Shown: in pieces, positions 1 through 15,168 of the stretch
Layout of the letters: the number at the start of each line of letters is the position of its first letter
How positions within the stretch are numbered: position 1 is the stretch's first letter
Assembly: GCF_023017165.1 (NCBI RefSeq)
Contig: NZ_JALKBW010000001.1
Coordinates: 3,410,001 to 3,474,000 of the forward strand
DNA: 64,000 bases
Direction of reading: 5' to 3'
Source of the DNA: Gordonia alkaliphila
GTDB lineage: Bacteria; Actinomycetota; Actinomycetes; Mycobacteriales; Mycobacteriaceae
Translations under genes and position numbers: made by a program
The notes under the pieces: model-generated
What the model was told of the DNA's origin: nothing
The model's database searches: none
What the model saw: only the letters and a program-made list of their open reading frames with translations

Positions 1-93
1 TCCGTCACCCCGGCCGGCTCCCTCTCAGGCGCCTTGCTCGCTGGCAACTCCGATTAAGTTACACACCGTCGAACGGGAACACAACTCCGCTGG

Positions 94-1380
94 TCAGCGG
101 CCGATCCGCGCCCCGGCGAAAGTCTTCTTGCCGCGCCGGAGTACCAACCAGCGTCCATGCAGCAGATCGTCGGCCGACGGTGTCCAGTCGGCATCGCTGA
201 TCTTGACGTTGTTGACGTACGCGCCGCCCTCGTCGATCGCCCGACGAGCCGCCTTGCTGCCGGCGACGAGACCGGAGTCGACGAACAGCTCCACGATGGT
301 GGGCGCGGCACCCGCGTCGTACTCGGCGATCTGGGTCTCCCCCAGTGCCGCGGCCAGTGTTCCCTCGTCGAGTCCGGTCAGTTCACCGCGTCCGAACAGC
401 GCCGAGCTGGCGAGTTCGACGGCCGCGGTCTGGTCGGCACCGTGGATGAGGGTGGTGAGCTCTGCGGCGAGCCGCTTCTGCGCGGCACGCAGGAACGGCT
501 TCTCGGCGACCGCGGTCTCGAGCTCGGCGATCTCCTCGCGCGACAGGAAGGTGAACCACTTGAGGTACTTGATGACGTCGGCGTCGGCCGTGTTCACGAA
601 GTACTGGTACCAGACGTACGGCGAGGTGAGCTCGGGGTCGAGCCACAGGCTGCCGCCGCCGGTGGACTTACCGAACTTGGTGCCGTCGGCCGCGGTGACC
701 AGCGGGACCGTCATTGCATGCGTGCTGCCGGCTTCCACCTTGCGGATCAGGTCGACGCCGCCGAGGATGTTGCCCCACTGATCGGAGCCGCCGATCTGGA
801 GTACGCACCCGTACCGGCGGTACAGCTCGAGGTAGTCGTTGGACTGCAGCAGCAGGTAGCTGAACTCGGTGTAGCTGATGCCATCCGATTCCAGACGACG
901 CTTGACCGTCTCGCGCGCCAGCATCACGTTGACCGAGAAGTGCTTGCCGATGTCCCGCAGGAAGTCGATGGCGGAGAGCTTGCTGATCCAGTCGAGGTTG
1001 TTGACCAGCACCGCGGAGGTGGCGGACTCGTCGATCGCGACGAAACGCTGCAGCTGCCCGACGATCTTGTCGGCCCAGCCGGCCACGGTGTCGGCGGAAT
1101 TCATGGTGCGCTCGCCGACGTCGCGGGGATCGCCGATGAGGCCGGTCGCTCCGCCGGAGAGCACGACGGGACGATGGCCGGCCATCTGGAAGCGACGCAG
1201 GGTCAGCAGCGGCACCAGGTGACCGGCGTGCAGGCTGGAGGCGGTGGGGTCGAAGCCCGCGTACAGCGAGATCGGCCCTTCGGTGAGGACGGCACGCAGT
1301 GCGTCGGGGTCGGTCGACTGGCCGATCAGGCCGCGCCAGGCCAGCTCGTCGAAGAAGTCGGGATCCACGGGGGTGCTCAC
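94..1380 (-). CDS. tyrS: Tyrosyl-tRNA synthetase
   Basis: Cytoplasmic class I aminoacyl-tRNA synthetase that charges tRNA-Tyr with tyrosine using ATP. The 428-residue product has the class I HIGH-type motif as HAGHL near residue 51, the KMSKS-type loop as KFGKS near residue 237, and a C-terminal S4-type RNA-binding domain (roughly residues 360-425, containing [17 protein letters not shown]). Length is normal for bacterial TyrRS. The start is GTG, and its first bases form a GTGA overlap with the stop of the upstream small gene, so the two are probably translationally coupled. Very sure of the assignment. Confidence 0.97.
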   Translation of the reverse strand: MSTPVDPDFFDELAWRGLIGQSTDPDALRAVLTEGPISLYAGFDPTASSLHAGHLVPLLTLRRFQMAGHRPVVLSGGATGLIGDPRDVGERTMNSADTVAGWADKIVGQLQRFVAIDESATSAVLVNNLDWISKLSAIDFLRDIGKHFSVNVMLARETVKRRLESDGISYTEFSYLLLQSNDYLELYRRYGCVLQIGGSDQWGNILGGVDLIRKVEAGSTHAMTVPLVTAADGTKFGKSTGGGSLWLDPELTSPYVWYQYFVNTADADVIKYLKWFTFLSREEIAELETAVAEKPFLRAAQKRLAAELTTLIHGADQTAAVELASSALFGRGELTGLDEGTLAAALGETQIAEYDAGAAPTIVELFVDSGLVAGSKAARRAIDEGGAYVNNVKISDADWTPSADDLLHGRWLVLRRGKKTFAGARIGR

Positions 1381-1601
1381 TTGTCGCCCGCCTCACCGGT
1401 CAGCAGTCGGTGTTCGTCGTCGCCCACCTTGCGGGCGTCCGCGATCAGCATGTTCGGGATGCCCAGATCGTCGATCGCATAGGCCACGCGCAGCCGCGGG
1501 TTGTACAGCTCGTCGCCGACATCGATCAACTCGCCGAGGTCCTGCGGACAGACGAGCCGCGCGCGCACCACGGGGTCCAACTGCTCTGCACGTGAGGTCA
1601 T
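1377..1601 (-). CDS. Trm112-like small protein (Rv1684-type)
   Basis: A 74-residue protein resembling the Trm112/YcaR family, small proteins that in other organisms act as activator subunits of methyltransferases. The family-like core is visible ([13 protein letters not shown], then [17 protein letters not shown]). Only one cysteine (residue 18) is left, so the four-cysteine zinc site of classical Trm112 is missing. In M. tuberculosis a protein of the same size (Rv1684) sits next to the Rv1683-type fusion, which matches the layout here. It lies 27 bp downstream of that fusion gene and overlaps tyrS by 4 bases. Function is unproven. Confidence 0.8.
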   Translation of the reverse strand: MTSRAEQLDPVVRARLVCPQDLGELIDVGDELYNPRLRVAYAIDDLGIPNMLIADARKVGDDEHRLLTGEAGDK

Positions 1602-1628
1602 GTGTGCTCCTTTTCGCCGCCGACCACG

Positions 1629-4600
1629 TTACTCGGCGGGCCGATCTCCGACCGTTGCGGGCTCAGCGGCTGTCGTCTCCACCACAGCGGCCTCGACCCC
1701 CGGCTGCTCGGCGGTGGCGGACTGATCACCGGACGGCCGCTGCAGCACCGGCTGCGGCGTGGGACGCGACCAGTCGATGGCGTCGGCGGCCGACCGGGTG
1801 TACCGCCGGTACCGACCGTCCACATCGCGGAACCAGATCCGCGAGCCCGGACGCGGCAGGTTGCGATCGACGACGAGCGGACGGTACGACTCGCTGACCG
1901 GAATGTCGCTGATCACGGTGATCAGGTGCGGACGCTGCGTCGCGGCGATCTCGCCGAGCGCGATCCGCAGCAGGGTGGGCGTGGTGGAGGCGACGCCGTC
2001 GCGCAGAGTGATGGCCGCGACGACCACCTCCGCGCCGGGTGCACCGACGCTGTACACCACCACCTGATCCACCGACGGCACCTTGGACAGCGCCTGGCGG
2101 ATCGGCTCGGGATAGACGATGCCGTCCGCGGTCCGCATGCTGGCCGCGACCGAGCCCATGTACCAGAGATCGCCGTCGTAATCGCGGCGGAACAGCAGTC
2201 CGGAGACCTCCCAACGGTCCTGCCGACGGAACACGTCGCGCAGCACCTGGCCGCTGACATCGAACCGCTGCCCGGCGTGGGCCATCAGCATGCCGACCTC
2301 GTTGGGTTCGGTCAGGCGGACGAAACCGGTGTCCGGGTCCACCACCAACTGTCCGCTGTCGGCGTCGTACGCGGCGACCGCGACGTCATTGGTCTCCGGG
2401 AGCGGTCGGCCCATCGAGCCGATCTTGCTGCCGTCGATGTTGGACAGGATGGCCGAACCGTCGGCGGAGGCGAAGAACTCGAGCACCTTGGCGCGGGGCA
2501 GTCGTTCGTCGATCTCGGTCCACAGTCCGGTCGGCAGACCGGAGCCCATGAACAGCCGCACGCTGGACAGCTGCGCCGGATCGAACCCGGGCGCATGCAG
2601 CACCTCGCGCAGCATGGTCCACGTGTAGGAGACCACGGTGACGCCGTACCGCCGCACTTCCTGACCGAAGCGCTCGGGGTCGACGCCGTTCGACAGCGCG
2701 ATCCGCGACCGGCCGGCGACGGCGGCGCCCAGGGTGGTCAGCAGGCCCGACGCATGGTGTAGCGGCGGGAGGCAGTAGACGGTGTCGTACGTGGACAGGC
2801 GAGCGGCCGCGGCCGCACCGAAGGCGGACATCGCGAATCGGTGATTGGTCACCGACCACTGGGTCAGGCGTCCCTCGACCCGGGTGAACAGCACGAAGGC
2901 CAGGTCGCCGGCCTGTCCCGGGTCCGGTCGGTACCACGCCGGCAGGCGTACCTCGTCGGGCTCGATCTGCTCCATGTCGACGATCTGGACGCCGTCGGCG
3001 CGGTCGATGACCCGCTGATCGCCGCCGCCGAGCACCAGCACGCGATCGCTGACCGCGGCCGCGTCTTCCAGGTGCACCGGATCGGTCACGATGGCCCGCG
3101 TCTGCGCGAGGGTGAGCATCTCGTCGAGGTCGTCGGCGGTCGACAGCATCACCGCGACGGCGCCCAGTCGCGAGAGCGCCGCCACGGCGACGAGCGCACT
3201 GGGGCGCGGGTCCATCATCACGCCGATGTGCTCGCCGGGCCGCACACCGCACTCGATCAGGCCCGCGACGACGTTGTCGATACGCGTGTTGACCTGCTGG
3301 TGCGTGAGGACGCGGTCCTCGAAGAGAAACAGTTCCGCATCCGGGGTCCGACGATTGTTCTCGGTCATCAGCTTGCCCAGCGAGATACGCGTCGACGACT
3401 GGATCTGTCCCAGTCGGAACAGGCGGGGCACCGTGCGCACCGATTCGGCGGCCACCGCGCGGGACGTGCGCTGCACCGACTCCACCGCCTCGGCGATCTC
3501 CTTGGTCAGCGCGGTACCGGCGCCGGCCACCTGACCCACCCCGTAGGTGAGGCGGTTGGCCCAGCTGATCCCGCTGCCATGCCCCTCGCGATCCGGATCC
3601 ATCAGGCCGACCGCGGCGGGCGCCTCGCCCTCACCGTCGCGCCACCGAATCCACTCGGCCGTCGTCGGCCAGGACAGGCGGCCCGCGGTAGAGCCGACCA
3701 CCAGTCCGAAGTGGCCGGCGGGCACCAACGCCTCGTACACCTCGGCATCGGGTGAGGCGTCGACGATGCCGCGCACCGCCAGCGGTTGCCCGATGTCGTC
3801 GGTCTCGCCGACGAAAGCCAGGATGGGGCAACGGATCTCGGTCAGCGAGACGATGTCGCCGTCGATCACGAAACCGCCGGACACCATCCGGTTGTGCGAG
3901 ACGAACTGACGCAGGAGCTCGGCGACGGCCGGCCCGGACCAGGCGACCCAACCCTCCCGCTCCAAGAAGCGCCGCTGGTCCTCCCGCGGTAGGAGCGCGT
4001 CGCGGTCGTGCAGTTTCCGCAGGAAGTCGATGCGGCTGCGTGCGGTCTTGACCGGGTCGAACAGCTGAAAGCCGGTGCGCGCCAACCAACTCGGGATCCA
4101 GAGTTTGTTGAACACCCGGTCGGCGAGGATCTCGGCGCCCGGCACGGCCAGGGCCGCGGGCAGACCCAGCGGCAGTGCGGCCAGCACGTCCACGGGGCTG
4201 CCGTAGGTCACGACGCTGGCGATGCCCTCCGAACGCCGGTACGCCGCCGCCTGATAGGCGAACATGCCGCCCTGCGAGTAGCCGCCGAGGTGGATGTCTC
4301 GACCCACCAGGCCCCGCACCAGATCCACCACGCGACTGATCGCCAGCACGTGATCGGTGAGGGTGCGCTCCATGCCGCCCTCTTCATGATCGGGTGAACC
4401 GAAGTCGATCACCCAGGGGATGATCCCCTGCTCATGCAGGATGGAGGCGGCGCCGTTCTCCTCGGTCACGTCGTAGACGTTGGCCGACACCATCATCGGT
4501 GGAATCAGGATCACATGCGAGTAGCCGTCGCCCGGATCGTCCGGGAAGTACCGCCGCAGGCGGTACATCTTCTCGGTCTCCACCACCCGGTACGGCGCCG

Positions 4601-4706
4601 GTTCGTTTCCGGTGTCGAGGCCGCCCATGCGGATCACCTCGAGCCCGTTCTGCGCGGTCGCGACGATCCGACCGATCGTCCCCCCGACATTCGGCAGTCC
4701 TGCCAC
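1629..4706 (-). CDS. PhaC-like alpha/beta hydrolase fused to degenerate acyl-CoA synthetase (Rv1683-type)
   Basis: A 1025-residue fusion. Residues 1-360 resemble the PHA synthase/lipase alpha/beta hydrolase fold: nucleophile box GGYSQGGM with Ser144, acid candidates in GETDD (301-305), and His332 in AGHFG. Ser replaces the Cys of true PHA synthases, so a lipase or esterase role is more likely. Residues 440-980 follow the AMP-binding (acyl-CoA synthetase) fold, but the phosphate-binding loop that should read like TSGTTGxPK is FTRVEGRLTQ (607-616). The synthetase half may therefore be inactive or altered. Residues 985-1025 form a low-complexity tail. In M. tuberculosis the homologue is annotated as a bifunctional acyl-CoA synthase/lipase linked to lipid bodies. 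GTG start with an AGAGG site 7-8 bases upstream. Confidence 0.85.
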   Translation of the reverse strand: MAGLPNVGGTIGRIVATAQNGLEVIRMGGLDTGNEPAPYRVVETEKMYRLRRYFPDDPGDGYSHVILIPPMMVSANVYDVTEENGAASILHEQGIIPWVIDFGSPDHEEGGMERTLTDHVLAISRVVDLVRGLVGRDIHLGGYSQGGMFAYQAAAYRRSEGIASVVTYGSPVDVLAALPLGLPAALAVPGAEILADRVFNKLWIPSWLARTGFQLFDPVKTARSRIDFLRKLHDRDALLPREDQRRFLEREGWVAWSGPAVAELLRQFVSHNRMVSGGFVIDGDIVSLTEIRCPILAFVGETDDIGQPLAVRGIVDASPDAEVYEALVPAGHFGLVVGSTAGRLSWPTTAEWIRWRDGEGEAPAAVGLMDPDREGHGSGISWANRLTYGVGQVAGAGTALTKEIAEAVESVQRTSRAVAAESVRTVPRLFRLGQIQSSTRISLGKLMTENNRRTPDAELFLFEDRVLTHQQVNTRIDNVVAGLIECGVRPGEHIGVMMDPRPSALVAVAALSRLGAVAVMLSTADDLDEMLTLAQTRAIVTDPVHLEDAAAVSDRVLVLGGGDQRVIDRADGVQIVDMEQIEPDEVRLPAWYRPDPGQAGDLAFVLFTRVEGRLTQWSVTNHRFAMSAFGAAAAARLSTYDTVYCLPPLHHASGLLTTLGAAVAGRSRIALSNGVDPERFGQEVRRYGVTVVSYTWTMLREVLHAPGFDPAQLSSVRLFMGSGLPTGLWTEIDERLPRAKVLEFFASADGSAILSNIDGSKIGSMGRPLPETNDVAVAAYDADSGQLVVDPDTGFVRLTEPNEVGMLMAHAGQRFDVSGQVLRDVFRRQDRWEVSGLLFRRDYDGDLWYMGSVAASMRTADGIVYPEPIRQALSKVPSVDQVVVYSVGAPGAEVVVAAITLRDGVASTTPTLLRIALGEIAATQRPHLITVISDIPVSESYRPLVVDRNLPRPGSRIWFRDVDGRYRRYTRSAADAIDWSRPTPQPVLQRPSGDQSATAEQPGVEAAVVETTAAEPATVGDRPAE

Positions 4707-4805
4707 GGCATTACCTCTTTCACGAACGCGATCCCGCTCACTCTAGCGAACGGTGGTGGCCTGCCGAACACTTCCCTACTTGCGAGTCAGCTCGCGGGCG
4801 CCCCG

Positions 4806-12180
<7,375 letters not shown>

Positions 12181-12269
12181 CGGACGCCCCCGCGGACAAC
12201 GGGTATCCGGGCGCGAAAATACCTCCCCGCCAGGCGATTCAGGTCCCTGGAAAAACTCTGTTCGAACAC

Positions 12270-12298
12270 TTGCGCACATCGAATTGTGCACGTAGTCT
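12270..12298 (+). promoter_or_regulatory. Candidate promoter of the DUF222/HNH gene
   Basis: TTGCGC (12270-12275) and TAGTCT (12293-12298) are separated by 17 bases, a plausible sigma-A promoter 44 bases before the start codon. The -35 region overlaps TTCGAAC (12261-12267), which matches one half of the mycobacterial SOS box; the second half (GTTCGA) is not well conserved. SOS control is only a suggestion. Confidence 0.35.
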
Positions 12299-12341
12299 GG
12301 ACTATAGAACGTACGATCGAAGATCGAGAGGGGCGGGCGTC

Positions 12342-13961
12342 ATGGTTCAGATCGACCGCACCTCCCCGTGGACCAAGGCCGACATGGCCGCCGTCGGCAT
12401 GATCGAACCGGACGCCGACGACACCGATCGGAACCAGTGCCGCGATTGGCTGGTGTACGCCTCCAACGCGCGGCGCGGGCAGTCGTTCCTGCACTGGGAG
12501 CAGCTCCGCGGCATCGGCCAGTTCCTCGACATCGCGCTGGCCCATCTTCACGACGCCGTGATCGACGACGGCGCCGACTACGACCCGGTGGACGCCTACG
12601 CGGTGGCCGTCACCGAGATCCAGGTGATCTTCGGGGTACGGCAGCGACAAGCGCGGAACCTGGTCGACCAGTCAGTCGCGGTGTCCGAGTCGGTGCCACG
12701 CGTGGGCGAGCTGCTGCGCGACGCGCTGATCACCCCGGAGATGTTCGCCATCGCCGTCGCCCGGACCGCGATCGTCCTCGACGCCGACACGCGTGCCGCG
12801 GTCGACGCCGACCTAGCCGCAGCGCTGCGATCCGCCGGGCAGGTCTCGGAGAAGGTCGCCACCGGCATCGCCGATCGGGTCGTGGCCCGCCACGACCCGG
12901 ACGCGGTGCGCCGCCGCCGGGAGAAGGCGAAGGCGCGCCGGAACGTCACCGCGCGCGACTACGAAGACGGCCTCGGCGGCCTCACCATCACCGCCGACGC
13001 CGAGGAGGCCCGGCTGGCATGGGCGGCGGTCAACGCACTGGCCGAGAGCGTGTGCCCCGCCGATCCGCGTCCGCTGGGCGTCCGACGCTCGGCGGCGGCC
13101 ACCGCGCGGCTGCGTCGTCTCCCCTTCGAATGCGGCTGCCCCGACAAGTCCACCTGCACCGCGCACCTCGACGAGGACGCGCTCTCCGAGCGCCAGGCGC
13201 GCGTCGTGATCCACGCCGTCTGCCAGAAGTCGACCCTCGACGGGGCCGACGATGAGCCGGGCTATCTGGACGGACACGGCGTGATCGGGGCCGACCACGT
13301 CCGCGAGATGGCCCGCCGTGCCGACGCGTGCGTCCGCGACCTGGATCTGGATCAGTTCGGCGCACCCGAGGACCTCGCCGAATCGCCGATCCTCATCGAG
13401 CGCACTGCGCAGCCGGCCGAACCCTATCGGCCCACCGCCGCGCTCGACACACTGGTGCGCGGCCTCTTCCCCACCTGCACCGTTCCCGGGTGCGTGCGCC
13501 CGGCCTGGAGCTGCGAACTCGACCACGTCGAGGAGTACAACCAGGTCTGCCCTGCCTCCGGCGGTCCCACCTGCCTCTGCAATATCGCCACCAAGTGCAA
13601 GTTCCACCATGTGCAGAAAACGAGCGTCGGGGCCGCCGATCCGGCGGCCGGCTTCGTCGACGATCTGTGGATCGACGACGACGGCTCGATCTGGACCGCG
13701 ATCACCACGCCGCACGGCATCACCGTGGAGGCACCGGCGCCGGGCCAATGGCTGTTCCCGCAACTCGAGGGCGTGAAGTGCCTGCATCAGCCCCACGCGC
13801 CGCCTGAGTCACACGTATCACCGGAGTCCGCTCCCGCGCCGCCTCTCGGCGGCGGCCTACGCGCCGCCACCGCGTACAAGCACGCCTGGCGGCGCGCGGA
13901 GCGGGCCCGACTCCGTCGTCGTCGCGACCAAGCCGCGGCCGACGACCCACCGCCGTTCTGA
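12342..13961 (+). CDS. DUF222 / HNH endonuclease-like protein (13E12 repeat family)
   Basis: A 539-residue protein of the multi-copy 13E12 family common in Mycobacteriales. Residues about 35-330 are the DUF222 region. The C-terminal part carries an HNH-type nuclease fold with zinc-like cysteines: CTVPGC, then CELDHVEEYNQ, then CLCNIATKCKFHHVQKT. These supply the two HNH histidine clusters (DH and HH). Roles of the family are poorly defined; members are thought to be DNA nucleases and several M. tuberculosis members are DNA-damage induced. Start chosen at ATG 12342 (MVQIDRTSP) with a GAGAGG-like site upstream. It sits between argC and pheT, where M. tuberculosis has a PE_PGRS gene, so this is a variable site. 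Confidence 0.85.
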   Translation: MVQIDRTSPWTKADMAAVGMIEPDADDTDRNQCRDWLVYASNARRGQSFLHWEQLRGIGQFLDIALAHLHDAVIDDGADYDPVDAYAVAVTEIQVIFGVRQRQARNLVDQSVAVSESVPRVGELLRDALITPEMFAIAVARTAIVLDADTRAAVDADLAAALRSAGQVSEKVATGIADRVVARHDPDAVRRRREKAKARRNVTARDYEDGLGGLTITADAEEARLAWAAVNALAESVCPADPRPLGVRRSAAATARLRRLPFECGCPDKSTCTAHLDEDALSERQARVVIHAVCQKSTLDGADDEPGYLDGHGVIGADHVREMARRADACVRDLDLDQFGAPEDLAESPILIERTAQPAEPYRPTAALDTLVRGLFPTCTVPGCVRPAWSCELDHVEEYNQVCPASGGPTCLCNIATKCKFHHVQKTSVGAADPAAGFVDDLWIDDDGSIWTAITTPHGITVEAPAPGQWLFPQLEGVKCLHQPHAPPESHVSPESAPAPPLGGGLRAATAYKHAWRRAERARLRRRRDQAAADDPPPF

Positions 13962-13996
13962 CGCAGGGTCAGCCGCGCGAGTTCAGCGGCGCAGTT

Positions 13997-15145
13997 TCAA
14001 CGGCGCAGAGTCAGGACCACGATCTGCGGCGGTGCGCCGACCCGGACCGGCGGCCCCCAGGCGCCGGCGCCGCGCGAGGTGAAGACGGTGACGTCGCCGA
14101 CCTGCCCGAAACCGGAGACCACCGGCTGCTGCAGCGCTACCGCATAGCTGAAGGGCCAGAGCTGGCCGTCGTGCGTGTGTCCGGACAGCTGCAGATCGAT
14201 GCCGCGATCGCGCACGTCCTCGGCCTGCAGCGGCTGGTGGGCGACGTAGATCAGGACGCGGCTCTCGTCGCGGCCGGCGAGCGCGGCATCCGGGTCCGGC
14301 CGATACGGGTCGGGTGCGGTGCGGTCGTACACACCGGCCAGGTCGATCACCGCGCCGTCGCGGCGCAGTTCGACGCGCTCGTTGCGGAGCGGGACCACCC
14401 CCAGGGTCTCCCAGAAGTCGAGCCAGTTCCCGCCGTCGTCCTCACCGAGGTACTCGTGGTTGCCGCTGACGCCGTACACGCCCATCGGGGCCTTCAGGTC
14501 GCGCAGCGGTTCCAGGTCCCGCCCCACCTGTGCCACTCGGCCGTCGGCCAGGTCACCGCCCAGAATCACCACGTCGGGGTGTGTCGCGTTGACCTCCTCC
14601 ACCACCCGGCGGGTGAAGCCCGCGCCGCGCGCCGGCCCGACGTGCAGGTCGGTGATGAGAGCGACCCGCAGTCCGTTGAGCGGCTCCGGGAGCTTGGTGA
14701 TGGTGACCGTCTCCTCGGTCACCCGAACACGATCGGCCTCGATCAGGCCGTAGCCCACGATCCCCAGCGCACCCACCACCATGACGGCCGTCGCCACCTG
14801 CAGCCAGCGCTGCGGACCGCTCGGCCGATCAGCCCCGCGAATCCGCGTGGACAGGCGGACCACCAGCGCTGCGACGCCGATCAGCAGCACCCCGAGCATC
14901 AGGTAGAAGACGACGGCCCACCAGGTGTAACCGACGAACCCGAACACGCGCGCCCACGTCGGATCGATCTGTCCGGCACCGATCAGGAAGGCGACCACGC
15001 CGAGGATCATGCCTGCGATGAGCACGCCGTCGGCCACGATGGCCGGGCCGCGACGCAGTCCGGTCGCCACCACCAGCCGACGGTGCAGCCAGTAGGTGAT
15101 CGCCACCACCAGGAGCAGCGCGACGACAGCAGCGATCCAGACCAC
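13997..15145 (-). CDS. Membrane-anchored metallophosphoesterase (YkuE-like)
   Basis: A 382-residue protein with about four hydrophobic segments in residues 1-130, then a calcineurin-like phosphoesterase domain. Metal-ligand motifs appear in family order: DLHVG (near 164), GGDLADG (near 197), GNHE (near 231) and GHTHDGQ (near 318). It probably acts at the outer membrane face on a phospho-substrate such as a lipid or nucleotide; the substrate is unknown. Convergent with the DUF222/HNH gene and 23 bp downstream of pheT. Confidence 0.85.
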   Translation of the reverse strand: MVWIAAVVALLLVVAITYWLHRRLVVATGLRRGPAIVADGVLIAGMILGVVAFLIGAGQIDPTWARVFGFVGYTWWAVVFYLMLGVLLIGVAALVVRLSTRIRGADRPSGPQRWLQVATAVMVVGALGIVGYGLIEADRVRVTEETVTITKLPEPLNGLRVALITDLHVGPARGAGFTRRVVEEVNATHPDVVILGGDLADGRVAQVGRDLEPLRDLKAPMGVYGVSGNHEYLGEDDGGNWLDFWETLGVVPLRNERVELRRDGAVIDLAGVYDRTAPDPYRPDPDAALAGRDESRVLIYVAHQPLQAEDVRDRGIDLQLSGHTHDGQLWPFSYAVALQQPVVSGFGQVGDVTVFTSRGAGAWGPPVRVGAPPQIVVLTLRR

Positions 15146-15168
15146 GAGTCTTAGCCCCCTCTACGTCG

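Noticed and set aside
1..93. Gene before tyrS
   Set aside because: The 93 bases up to the tyrS stop hold no coding frame or RNA that I can recognise.
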